The notes under the pieces: generated by a model
Seen by the model: only the letters and a program-made list of their open reading frames with translations
Databases searched by the model: none
What the model was told of the DNA's origin: nothing
From: Phycisphaerae bacterium
Lineage (GTDB): Bacteria > Planctomycetota > Phycisphaerae > Sedimentisphaerales > Anaerohalosphaeraceae
NCBI GenBank assembly: GCA_018433925.1
Contig: JAHDQI010000163.1
Location: forward strand, 1 to 50,454
Direction of reading: 5' to 3'
DNA length: 50,454 nt
Made by a program: the position numbers and the translations under genes
Part shown: in pieces, positions 35,936 through 44,019 of the stretch
Position numbering within the stretch: the first letter of the stretch is position 1
Layout: each line of letters begins with the position of its first letter

Positions 35936-36682
35936 CTAAACCCGTTCATCGTCAGAATCGCACCATCTGTCTGATTCTGATTGACATACCAAATCAAACG
36001 GCACTTCTGTCGGATCTTCAGGATATCGACGTGCCGGAACCCCTATATAAATACCTGACTGATGAAGATTTTTGACCACCACCGCTCCGGCGCCGACAAC
36101 AATATGATCTCCAATCACCTTATCCTGCAAAATACATGCGCCGGTTCCAATCAGATTCTGATGGCCAATCTGAACGCCTCCGGAGACGGCAGCCAGCGGA
36201 TTAATGACATTAAAGTTTCCAATGTTTGCGTCATGTCCAATGGTACAATTCAGATTGATCAAATTATAATCGCCAATCGTTACCTCGGTAGTCAGCACTG
36301 TTCCCGCACCAATAACATTTCCAATCCCCAGAGACACAAAGCCCTTGCGCATAATCACCGACGGATGAATCAAATTAAAGGCCTGCATCTTTGTGCGAAC
36401 CTTTTGTACTTCCTCTTCCACAATTTTTCTCTTTAAATCAGGATTTCCTGCCGGAACAACGTACCCATCGAAATCCATATCATTTAGAATCTCCCAGGTC
36501 CCCAGAACAGGATACCCGGAAACCAGTTGTCCTTTTTTGTGATCGTCTTTTTCGATAAACCCGAGAATGTCAAATTGCTCTTCTCCGGGAGATCGGTTGA
36601 TCTCCTCAATCAAAAACGCCGTTTCCCGTGAGATTCCTCCGGACCCCCAAATTACAATGCTGTATTTTTTTCTCATATTCAT
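35936..36682 (-). CDS. NeuD/PglD-type sugar O- or N-acyltransferase
   Basis: The 248-residue protein has an N-terminal Rossmann-like PglD_N domain (YSIVIWGSGGISRETAFL, about 7-100). A left-handed beta-helix of hexapeptide repeats follows (about 105-230; IGNVIGAGTVLT, IGHDANIGNFNV, IGDHIVVGAGAVV). Family members use acetyl-CoA to acetylate amino sugars or sialic acids. The catalytic histidine would be in NCTIGHDANIG near residue 150. It lies directly upstream of the NeuB-like gene and fits the nonulosonic acid module. ATG codons two residues apart at the start are both possible. Confidence 0.88.
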   Translation of the reverse strand: MNMRKKYSIVIWGSGGISRETAFLIEEINRSPGEEQFDILGFIEKDDHKKGQLVSGYPVLGTWEILNDMDFDGYVVPAGNPDLKRKIVEEEVQKVRTKMQAFNLIHPSVIMRKGFVSLGIGNVIGAGTVLTTEVTIGDYNLINLNCTIGHDANIGNFNVINPLAAVSGGVQIGHQNLIGTGACILQDKVIGDHIVVGAGAVVVKNLHQSGIYIGVPARRYPEDPTEVPFDLVCQSESDRWCDSDDERV

Positions 36683-36729
36683 TGAATCACATAATCAATA
36701 TCATTTTGATTCCACGGAACCGTTTTGAA

Positions 36730-37179
36730 TCAGAACCGCTCTTTTTCCTGCGGGCCGATATACGGCCCCTGTTTGACCTCCAGCAGAATTGTATCTTCAA
36801 AACAGGTAAACCCGTGCCCGCCGGAAATTAAAATCAGCACATCGTGACGATTCAGAATCCGGCTGGTCACATATTCTTTCCGATCCGTATAAAAATCCGC
36901 CTGGACCCTTCCCCGGCGAACAATCAACACCTCCGGGGTACCGACAATCGTCCGCTGCACGGTATTATGAAGATGCCGGGGAATCGATGAATCGGCCGGA
37001 TAGACAATAAAACCGACCTGCTGGGACAGGGTACCGGGAGTCACAAACACGGTTTGCTCCGGTCTCTTGTCGGCATAAACAATCTGGGCCAGCAGGCAAC
37101 TCCCGGCCTCAATGGATTCCGTCAATGAATCCTCTGCAAGACCTGCCTGTTTCATCAGGATCAGTTCCTTTCCATTCAT
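36730..37179 (-). CDS. Small cupin-like protein of the glycan island
   Basis: The 149-residue protein is predicted to be almost all beta strand, with a cupin-like pattern: IPRHLHN near residue 68, EVLIVRRGRVQADFY near 83, then HDVLILISGGHGF near 112. HLH and the later H of GGHGF could be metal ligands. Cupins in sugar clusters are often isomerases or unknown accessory enzymes. The chosen start is ATG; a GTG two codons upstream starts three bases after the preceding stop. I cannot name the reaction. Confidence 0.65.
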   Translation of the reverse strand: MNGKELILMKQAGLAEDSLTESIEAGSCLLAQIVYADKRPEQTVFVTPGTLSQQVGFIVYPADSSIPRHLHNTVQRTIVGTPEVLIVRRGRVQADFYTDRKEYVTSRILNRHDVLILISGGHGFTCFEDTILLEVKQGPYIGPQEKERF

Positions 37180-37188
37180 TCGCACTTT

Positions 37189-37533
37189 CTATGCATATTT
37201 CGACAACGTCCGAATCCCGTCCCGGATCTGCTTCAGTTTCTCCGATACCTCCTGCCGCTCCGTTGCGATCACCAGGCACAACTGCCGGTACAGTTCTCGA
37301 ATCCGATCCCGCTGCGGCCGAAATGACATCCGATCCAGCAGGCCCCGCCCGGCAATTTGCCTCGACACTTGCTCCGATTCCTCGGCCAGCCGGCAGGCCC
37401 CGTCCAGATCATACTTGCGAAGTTTTTCCAACTGACGACTCAGCAAATCCTCAAGGTATGCGACAATCTGAGCGTCCGCTTCCGTCCCATCGGAAACCGT
37501 GGTGGCTCCCGTTGAACCCTGTGTCTCATTCAT
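37189..37533 (-). CDS. Small helical FliT/FlgN-like protein, probable flagellar chaperone
   Basis: The 114 residues are mostly amphipathic helix with a FliT-like layout. Helix AYLEDLLSRQLEKLRKYDLDGA is followed by a second helix around RDRIRELYRQLCLVIATERQ and a C-terminal KLKQIRDGIRTLSKYA, where FliT/FlgN proteins usually end in a similar lysine/tyrosine-rich stretch. Such proteins bind FliD or FlgK/FlgL in the cytoplasm. It lies inside the glycan island, next to a TPR protein, linking the island with filament assembly. The family is weakly conserved, so the call rests on length, helicity and context. Confidence 0.6.
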   Translation of the reverse strand: MNETQGSTGATTVSDGTEADAQIVAYLEDLLSRQLEKLRKYDLDGACRLAEESEQVSRQIAGRGLLDRMSFRPQRDRIRELYRQLCLVIATERQEVSEKLKQIRDGIRTLSKYA

Positions 37534-37536
37534 AAT

Positions 37537-38160
37537 CTACTCCTGATTAACGTGAGCGGCTTTATGTTCCATTTCCTCCAGCAGATTACGGGCGTCCGTA
37601 TGCTCCGGCTCCAGCGACAAAATATCCCGCAGGATTTCGACCGCCGGCCCGTCCTGCCCTTCCCGGGCATACAGGGCCGCCAGACAAAACATCACCGAGC
37701 AGTCTCCCGGATGCATCTGCAGATACACCTTCAGGTAATGAATCACCTGGCTGAAGGTCCCCATCTGACAGGACACCTGAAAAAGCCCCAGCAGGGCCGT
37801 CAGGTTATTGCTGTCCAGTTCTAAACTCTTCAAATACGCCTCAAAGGCCTCCCGGTGACGCCCCGTCTGCTGGGCAATCATCGCCAGCCCCGCATGCGCA
37901 CGGCTGCTGCCGGCATCCAGACGCAGCGCCACCCGAAACGCCACCTCCGCATCCTCAACACGTCCCTGCTGCAGTTCAATGACCCCCGTCCCCACATACG
38001 GACCGGCCTCGTCCGGCTCCAGCCAGGCCGCTTTTTCATAACACCGCCGGGCGTTCTCATACTCCCCCACCGAGGCAAAACAATCCCCCAGCTCCTGGAC
38101 AACCTCGTATCGCTGCATCCAGCCCTGATCGGGATTCTGAATTTCTCGCACTACATCCAT
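37537..38160 (-). CDS. TPR-repeat protein
   Basis: The 207 residues form about five tetratricopeptide repeats from residue 17 to the end. Typical A/G/P spacing is seen in GDCFASVGEYENARRCYEKA, VAFRVALRLDAGSS and AYLKSLELDSNNLTALLG. No signal peptide or membrane helix is present, so it is cytoplasmic. The first ten bases overlap the 3' end of the GT2-TPR gene, and the FliT/FlgN-like gene follows three bases after the stop. It may serve as a scaffold for the neighbouring glycosyltransferases or as a protein-acceptor adaptor; this is inferred from context. Confidence 0.85.
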   Translation of the reverse strand: MDVVREIQNPDQGWMQRYEVVQELGDCFASVGEYENARRCYEKAAWLEPDEAGPYVGTGVIELQQGRVEDAEVAFRVALRLDAGSSRAHAGLAMIAQQTGRHREAFEAYLKSLELDSNNLTALLGLFQVSCQMGTFSQVIHYLKVYLQMHPGDCSVMFCLAALYAREGQDGPAVEILRDILSLEPEHTDARNLLEEMEHKAAHVNQE

Positions 38161-39809
38161 AACCTGCTCTCCTGCTGCGATGAGACCCTGCCGCCTGCGG
38201 CCGGTGCCGCCATCACTTTCGTTCTCTGATGCGTTCGTTTCACGCTTTTCACATGCCCTTCCAGGATCGCATCGGCCTGGCGATAAAATCCGATCGCACG
38301 GCCGGCATCCTTCATCTTAGCCAAAATCCGCCCTGCAATCTGCAAACTTGATACGGTCGGGCGAATCCGATTGACCGGCTCAATCGCCTCCAGCGCGGCT
38401 GCATATCGACCGGATCGATACAGACAATAAGCCCGTCGCAGCCGCATCCAGAGTTCATTTCCGTAATGGTTTTCCATGTATTCATAGATCTCCGCGGCCC
38501 GCGGCCAGTCTCCCGCAAGCTGGACCTGTTCGGCCCCCGCCAAAAGATGATCAAACTGAAACGGATACTCCTCAAACCTCGGTTTCCGCATGCGGATCCC
38601 GGCCAGTTCAACCGAGCGGCGAACGGAACAATCCGGTCGCTTGCGTCGGGCCGCCAGCAGTTCGCCCTTGCGAAAAACGCCTCCCCAGTGCAAATCCGAC
38701 GCATCCGCCAATTCAAAGGCAAGGTTCGGCTCCGACGTATTCAGCAGGGGAAACAACGACCGCTCCAGCCAGGCCATTTCATCCTGATCAACCGGAAGTC
38801 CCGCCGGAATCAGGGCCGCATAATCACCCTCGCAAACGGCCAGCATCTGATCGACCTGCCGGGCCGGCTCCTTCGAATCAACCGGCACCTCCGTTACATT
38901 CGGAGTAGAAAATCTTCGGCCGGCCGATTGCCCTTTCCGCAACGCCACGTAAATCTGGCTCGGATAAAACGTGTGCGACCAAAGGTCCCGAAGGGTTTGC
39001 TCCGGCTTTTCATCCGCCCCGTCAGAAAGTATCAAAATCGACAGATCCTTTACACAGTTCCACGGTTTCGGCGGCCGGGTGGACCGAATTGTCAGCACAT
39101 TGCGCAAATACTCATGGACATCCTTGCGCCGCTGCACCGAAATGCGATCACACTCCCCCACCGGGCCGTAATATTCCCCCGTCACTTCCGGAACATGCAG
39201 AAAATCCGAATAAAAACAAAGCTTCCGGTTCAGATCCCAGTCGATCAGAACATTCAGGTCTTCATTATAGCCCCCCGCCCGCTCCAGCAGTTCCTTCCGA
39301 TGCATCACACTGACATGCAGCACATGGTTAAACTGAAGCATTACCATTCGGTCAAAATCCCGGCTGATTTCCACATTCTTGGCCAGCACAATTCGCCGCC
39401 CGTCCGGCATAACACGGCAGTGGGCCTTATATAAATCGCTGTAAACCACCCCGCAGCGGTCCTGGCTTTCCATCGCCGCCAGCAGCCGTTCAATGTGGTG
39501 CGGATAAAATTTATCATCATCCCCCAGGTAGCAGATATACTCCCCCCGGGCCTTTTCAAGGGCCTCATTAAAGGAATACGGAAGCCCCCGGTTTTTGTCC
39601 CGATCAATAAAGATAAGCCGCTCGTCTTCGAAACGATCAACCACCTCACCAACCGGCTTGCCCCCGTCACGAACCAGGACCACCTGAAAATACGGCCACG
39701 TCTGCGCAAAAATACTCTCCAGCGCCTCAGCCAGATACGCCGGCCGATTGTATGTGCTGATCAACACACTGACCAGCGGACCCTTTCTTTTCCGTTGTTC
39801 TGCGCTCAC
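38151..39809 (-). CDS. GT2 glycosyltransferase with TPR-like C-terminus (GTG start)
   Basis: The start is taken at a GTG forming a GTGA overlap with the upstream GT9-like gene, giving 552 residues; an ATG 12 codons upstream would overlap it by 40 bases. The GT2 domain (about 10-225) has LVSVLISTYNRPAYLAEAL, VRDGG in place of DDGS, and LGDDDKFY as the metal-binding acidic motif. A second, weaker Rossmann-like section (about 255-370) may be a degenerate GT2. Residues 420-520 form TPR-like helices (AAEIYEYMENHYGNELWMRL). It is a cytoplasmic protein of the flagellar glycan run. Sugar specificity is unknown. Confidence 0.82.
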   Translation of the reverse strand: MSAEQRKRKGPLVSVLISTYNRPAYLAEALESIFAQTWPYFQVVLVRDGGKPVGEVVDRFEDERLIFIDRDKNRGLPYSFNEALEKARGEYICYLGDDDKFYPHHIERLLAAMESQDRCGVVYSDLYKAHCRVMPDGRRIVLAKNVEISRDFDRMVMLQFNHVLHVSVMHRKELLERAGGYNEDLNVLIDWDLNRKLCFYSDFLHVPEVTGEYYGPVGECDRISVQRRKDVHEYLRNVLTIRSTRPPKPWNCVKDLSILILSDGADEKPEQTLRDLWSHTFYPSQIYVALRKGQSAGRRFSTPNVTEVPVDSKEPARQVDQMLAVCEGDYAALIPAGLPVDQDEMAWLERSLFPLLNTSEPNLAFELADASDLHWGGVFRKGELLAARRKRPDCSVRRSVELAGIRMRKPRFEEYPFQFDHLLAGAEQVQLAGDWPRAAEIYEYMENHYGNELWMRLRRAYCLYRSGRYAAALEAIEPVNRIRPTVSSLQIAGRILAKMKDAGRAIGFYRQADAILEGHVKSVKRTHQRTKVMAAPAAGGRVSSQQESRLWM

Positions 39810-40612
39810 GGCTTTGTTTCTTCTTTCTTGCAATCCGGCGCACATAAACCCGACCGGAGCCGTCCGATCGCCTCCAGCACCTCCTCCGGCCTGCCCGGAT
39901 AAAGCGAAACAACCTGCGCCCCCGGTTCAGCGGGCCAGCAGTCCCATGATTTTCTGCAAATGAAAAGAGTCGGCGTTTTAACCGCCGTCGCCAGCGCCGC
40001 GATCTCCTCATCCTCGCCGATCAGAAGATCACACTGCTTCAAAACCGCCGCGATCTCACGGGCCATCAGTTTGCCGCGAAGGTCTTTCCCGCTGACCGCA
40101 TCCTGACCGGAGCGGTCACCAACCCACACCAGGCCGGCGCTCATCTTTTCACACAGAAGTTGACAGGTCGCCTTCCGATGATCCGCAGACCATCCGGCCC
40201 CGTCTCCGGAAACCGATGCGATTGCAATACGGGGCCGAGCCATCCGCGAAATTCCAAACCGCTGGGTCCGCACAAAATCAAAACTGCTCAAATCAATTTG
40301 CGGGCTTTGCTGTTCCAGTTTGACTCCCAAATGGCAGGCGGCGTCGTGAATCCAGTCCATCGGGTCTCCTTTCCCGGGTGTTTCCCGCAAATAAACCACT
40401 TTTTCAAATGACCCGCTCAGTTCACCGGCATCACCATAGGCCAGTCCAAAAACAGCCGGATGATTCACAAACAAATCCGCATGCTCATGACAAATCGTCA
40501 GTTTTCGAACCCCTGATCCGGACCGGCCAAATGCCCGTATCGCCGGCTCTGCACAAAGAGCCCCGAAGAGCCCCTTTGGCGGAACCACTAAAATCGGTTC
40601 AACAGACGGCAC
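39806..40612 (-). CDS. GT9/heptosyltransferase-like protein (GTG start)
   Basis: The 268 residues resemble GT9 enzymes. The N-terminal half opens with ILVVPPKGLFGALCAEPAIR, as in the acceptor-binding domain. The C-terminal half has KDLRGKLMAREIAAVLKQCD followed by LLIGEDEEIAALATAVKTP, the position where GT9 enzymes have a DSGPMHLA-type donor motif. Here the glycine and histidine of that motif are missing, so catalysis may be altered. The only usable start is GTG; the frame is open upstream without any ATG. It is shorter than typical GT9 proteins (about 330-350). Stop and next start overlap as GTGA. Confidence 0.65.
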   Translation of the reverse strand: MPSVEPILVVPPKGLFGALCAEPAIRAFGRSGSGVRKLTICHEHADLFVNHPAVFGLAYGDAGELSGSFEKVVYLRETPGKGDPMDWIHDAACHLGVKLEQQSPQIDLSSFDFVRTQRFGISRMARPRIAIASVSGDGAGWSADHRKATCQLLCEKMSAGLVWVGDRSGQDAVSGKDLRGKLMAREIAAVLKQCDLLIGEDEEIAALATAVKTPTLFICRKSWDCWPAEPGAQVVSLYPGRPEEVLEAIGRLRSGLCAPDCKKEETKP

Positions 40613-40668
40613 ATCCGGCCCAATCGGCTTTTTCTGATCTGCCGCCGGATATCCGGCCGTCTCTTTCG

Positions 40669-42369
40669 CTATCGCGTCGCATGCAAAAAAGGGACTTCCG
40701 ACCGACCCCCTTTCGATTCAGCGGCCGTACTCTCCGCCGGATACACATGCTCCCGGGATAATTCCGAAAGACGCCTGGCCGCCTGAAGGGCTTTCTGAGC
40801 AAGTTCCTCAATCGTCTCAGAACCGCTCGGCGTCCCCGTCATAGGCATTTCCTGAATCCCTTTTTCCATGGAATAGGAGGGCGGCGAGGGGGATACCGGG
40901 GGTCGGGAAATCTCCGCCACCTCTTGCTTAACGGGTTCGGCTGTCATCGCAGCAGCGGATGGCGCCGCTGCCGGAACGGATTGGCCCCGCTTTTGATGTT
41001 CTATCACTGACAGAATCCGCAAAATCGCCGGATACGATTCCAGCGTGGAATACCGTTCCGCCACCGTTTGACGATACTGCTGCGGCTGATAATCCCCCTC
41101 CAGAATCTGCCTGCAAAAATCCTCCGCCAGCAAAAACAGATAATCCGGCCCAAGAAAGTCGCTCGCATGGGGAAACTGATGCACAACCGGCCGAAGACCG
41201 GCCGCCATGCCCGTCAGAATCCCTTTCAGCCCCCTGCCGTCAACCGCCGTCGAGGCAATATAATGCTTATCGCGCAGCCACCGGTTCAGGTTCTTAGGTG
41301 TTCCGTCAAGAAAAACCGTGTTTTCCAGCCCCATCGCTTCGATCATTGATTCCGTATAGTGCCGAATCGAATCGTCTTCAAACTCACCGGCCAGGTACAG
41401 CCGCGCATCCGGATCCAGGTAATGCAGTTTCTGCATACACGCCATCAGCAACATCGGATTCTGATGAGCATCCCACGGACCGATTGCAGCAATCCGCTTG
41501 CCTTTGCGGCGTTCCGAAAAGACAATCGACTCAACATCCACGCACGGCGCAAGGGTCAGGACTTGAAGAGAGGCGGGCACCGTCTCTAACCGCTCTCGAA
41601 ACAGTTCCTCAGCGTCCTTTCCGGGCAAAACAAGCGTATGAATATTCTCCCAGCAAACCTTTTCCAGATCGTCGCTCTGCAGGTCTTCATAATCCAAAAA
41701 GCCAATCACCGGACCGCGACCCGATAAAGTCACCCGGGCAAGCTGCCTGCAGCCGGCACAAATAAAAACATCCGCCGAAGAAGCCGCTGACAAAGCCCCG
41801 GATTCCTCACCGATAAAAGTCTCCACCACAAACCGATCTTCCAGATAACGTTTTAAGGGAGCGATTTTCCCTTCCCGGTCGGCCGCAAGAACCGGCTGGA
41901 TCCGCTTGGCGCGAAGAATTTCAAGGATCGGCTTGAGAATTTCCTGCCCTGAAGCCATCCGTAAAGAATACAAAAGCACTTCAATCGCCGGACCGCAGGC
42001 CCCGCGGCTGACAAAGGCGTTGGCAATCCGATTAACCGTATCAATGTTCAGAATGCCTCTTTCCTCGAGGTCCTTGAAAAGTCCCACCGCCTGATCCGGC
42101 TGATTTTCAGCAAGATACGCCTCGCAAAGATTAAAAAGAACATGGCTGAGGGTATCTCCCTTACAGCGGCTGCGGGCACGCACGAAATACTCAATCGCCT
42201 CCTGTCCCCGATGCATACAGTACAGAATCGTCCCGGCATCATTCAGCGCCTCTCCATCCTCCGGATGGGCCTTCAGGTACGCCTGCATCTGTCGCAGCGC
42301 CTGTTCATAATGGCCCGACTCTGCCAGTTCAACCGCTTCTAAATAGTCAATTCTGTGTTCTTCTTTCAT
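40669..42369 (-). CDS. TPR-GT4 glycosyltransferase with proline-rich tail
   Basis: From an ATG with GGAG eight bases upstream the protein has 566 residues; a start 25 codons earlier lacks support. Residues 5-140 are TPR-like (MQAYLKAHPEDGEALNDAGT). A GT-B/GT4-like region (about 150-440) follows, with DARLYLAGEFEDDSIRHY and a donor-site stretch ending GILTGMAAGLRPVVHQFPHA. The usual GT4 glutamate pattern is weak. The last 100 residues are proline/serine-rich and then helical. It is paralogous to the gene upstream of it. A sigma-54 promoter lies 47 bp before the start. Confidence 0.78.
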   Translation of the reverse strand: MKEEHRIDYLEAVELAESGHYEQALRQMQAYLKAHPEDGEALNDAGTILYCMHRGQEAIEYFVRARSRCKGDTLSHVLFNLCEAYLAENQPDQAVGLFKDLEERGILNIDTVNRIANAFVSRGACGPAIEVLLYSLRMASGQEILKPILEILRAKRIQPVLAADREGKIAPLKRYLEDRFVVETFIGEESGALSAASSADVFICAGCRQLARVTLSGRGPVIGFLDYEDLQSDDLEKVCWENIHTLVLPGKDAEELFRERLETVPASLQVLTLAPCVDVESIVFSERRKGKRIAAIGPWDAHQNPMLLMACMQKLHYLDPDARLYLAGEFEDDSIRHYTESMIEAMGLENTVFLDGTPKNLNRWLRDKHYIASTAVDGRGLKGILTGMAAGLRPVVHQFPHASDFLGPDYLFLLAEDFCRQILEGDYQPQQYRQTVAERYSTLESYPAILRILSVIEHQKRGQSVPAAAPSAAAMTAEPVKQEVAEISRPPVSPSPPSYSMEKGIQEMPMTGTPSGSETIEELAQKALQAARRLSELSREHVYPAESTAAESKGGRSEVPFLHATR

Positions 42370-42427
42370 GTGATCGGCTCCAATTAAAGACAAAATATGA
42401 ACACAATTCAGTCTTACATTCCTTTGT

Positions 42428-42442
42428 GCAAATAGTATGCCC
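42428..42442 (-). promoter_or_regulatory. Putative sigma-54 promoter inside the glycan run
   Basis: On the - strand GGGCATACTATTTGCA has GG and GC exactly ten bases apart, followed by the same TTTGCACA core as the other two sites. Predicted transcription would start about 47 bp before the ATG of the TPR-GT4 gene, in a 153 bp AT-rich gap. It would drive the TPR-GT4, GT9-like, GT2-TPR and following genes separately from the flg genes. No other convincing element was seen in the gap. Confidence 0.68.
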
Positions 42443-42522
42443 AAACATAGAATATCCCTTATTTCAGCAATAAAACGGGATCAAAAGCCCAGAAGATAAA
42501 AAATGTAAAGACTTTAGACAAA

Positions 42523-44001
42523 TTAAAGAGGATCGGATCCCTTAACCGACTCCATACGAGTGATCAAAGCCGGTGTTTCTTGAACTGGCAGACAGGGCAT
42601 TTTCTCAAAAGAGGCCAGAATTTCATTGATTTTCAGCAAAGTCCTCGACAGTGGATATCGCTGCTCCACAAATTCGCGATAAAATCGGGGCTCATACTCT
42701 TCCGACAAAATTGGACGACAAAACTCTTCCGGGGTGGAAAAAAGAAAGGATTTCCCATAAATTTCTTCCGATCCCGGAAAATTATGAATGACCGGCTTGA
42801 CCCCGGCCGCCATCGCCTCCAGAACCCCCATCCCCTGGCTTTCAATAACGCTGGTCACGGCCAGATAGTGCTTATCAGCCAGCCAGGACTGGATATCAGA
42901 TTGCCACCCGTCAAAATGGATAACTTTTTCCAGACCAAGAATCCTGATCTGATGCTGAAAATATTGATCCATCAATACATCTTTATTCTCTCCGGCGATA
43001 AATAACCGGTATTCCGGATCTATTTGATGCAGATGGGCCATGCACTGGAGAAGGTACATCGGATTTTTCACCATCCGCAAGGCGCCGATAAACGCGATAT
43101 TTTTACCCCTGACCCGCCGGCGAAACGGAATAGATTCCACGTTGACCCCGTTGGGTAGGGTCGCGATGGCAGTCTGCTGTCGAAGTCCCGGCACCCACTG
43201 CTCCATCGCCTCAATCACAAAGGAATTCCCAACGGTAATCAACAGATCGACATTCGACCACTGAATCAGTTTCGGCCACGGCTCATAGGCCTCATATCGA
43301 TGAAGTCGAACAATCGTCCGGCTGTTTTTCGGCAACTGGGAACCAAGCTGAGCCAGATTGGTCGCCCATTCAAACCACGAAATATCGCTCCACTCCATCA
43401 ATTCAGCCATCTGACGCGACGAAGATCCCTCAAAAAAACGAATCGGATACCGCCTGCCCAGATAGTCCGCAATGTCCTTCAAAAATGTCATACCGTCGCC
43501 GCCGCAGAAAAAGGCGATTTTGGCCCGCTTCTCTCGTAACCTTCGTATGGGTTCTTCAAATACGGCCGAATCCTCCGACAACGCCTGACCCTTCAGCAGA
43601 ATCTCCATGGCCCCCGCCCAATCCTGCTGCCCGGACAACTGACCGGCTATCCGCAGGGCAAGCCCGTTGTCCCACAGACCTTCGGCCTTCAGTGACTTCA
43701 GCAGCCCGGCCGCATGGCAGGGTTTTTCCGCCTTCAAATAGGCCTTCGCCAGATCAAGCAGCGCCTCTTTGGGCCGGTTGGACAGAGGGCAGCAGTGCCG
43801 CAGCGCATCCAGGGCCTGCTGCATCTGCCCGCATTTCATCAGCAGCTTCCCGGCCAGATGCCAGGCCGGGCCATGGGCCGGCCGGGCTTTCAAAAAACGT
43901 TCGACATGCTCCAGCGCCTGCGCATCCTCTCCGGCCTGCGCCAGCCGGATGGCCTGCCGGTAAAGCTCCGTTGCGGTCGGTGATTGTCTCGTCCCGTTCA
44001 T
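42523..44001 (-). CDS. TPR-GT4 glycosyltransferase downstream of flgL
   Basis: The 492 residues begin with two to three TPRs (about 10-125; ALEHVERFLKARPAHGPAWH). A complete GT4 fold follows: acceptor domain about 155-280 and donor domain about 295-460. The donor side contains RGKNIAFIGALRMVKNP, YRLFIAGENKD and ESQGMGVLEAMAAGVKPVI, the GT4 E-x7-E motif at about residue 395-410. It directly follows flgL with 18 bp between. This is the better conserved of the two TPR-GT4 paralogues and may act on flagellin or hook-associated proteins. Confidence 0.87.
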   Translation of the reverse strand: MNGTRQSPTATELYRQAIRLAQAGEDAQALEHVERFLKARPAHGPAWHLAGKLLMKCGQMQQALDALRHCCPLSNRPKEALLDLAKAYLKAEKPCHAAGLLKSLKAEGLWDNGLALRIAGQLSGQQDWAGAMEILLKGQALSEDSAVFEEPIRRLREKRAKIAFFCGGDGMTFLKDIADYLGRRYPIRFFEGSSSRQMAELMEWSDISWFEWATNLAQLGSQLPKNSRTIVRLHRYEAYEPWPKLIQWSNVDLLITVGNSFVIEAMEQWVPGLRQQTAIATLPNGVNVESIPFRRRVRGKNIAFIGALRMVKNPMYLLQCMAHLHQIDPEYRLFIAGENKDVLMDQYFQHQIRILGLEKVIHFDGWQSDIQSWLADKHYLAVTSVIESQGMGVLEAMAAGVKPVIHNFPGSEEIYGKSFLFSTPEEFCRPILSEEYEPRFYREFVEQRYPLSRTLLKINEILASFEKMPCLPVQETPALITRMESVKGSDPL

Positions 44002-44019
44002 AAAGAAAAAATCCCGCGG

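Noticed and set aside
42488-42520. Short AAAG/CTTT palindrome with a T-run after the TPR-GT4 gene
   Set aside because: A four-base AT-rich stem is too weak for a terminator call.
14918-44001. Mobile element or prophage origin of the glycan island
   Set aside because: No transposase, integrase, tRNA target, long inverted repeats or target duplications were found; only composition differences hint at transfer.
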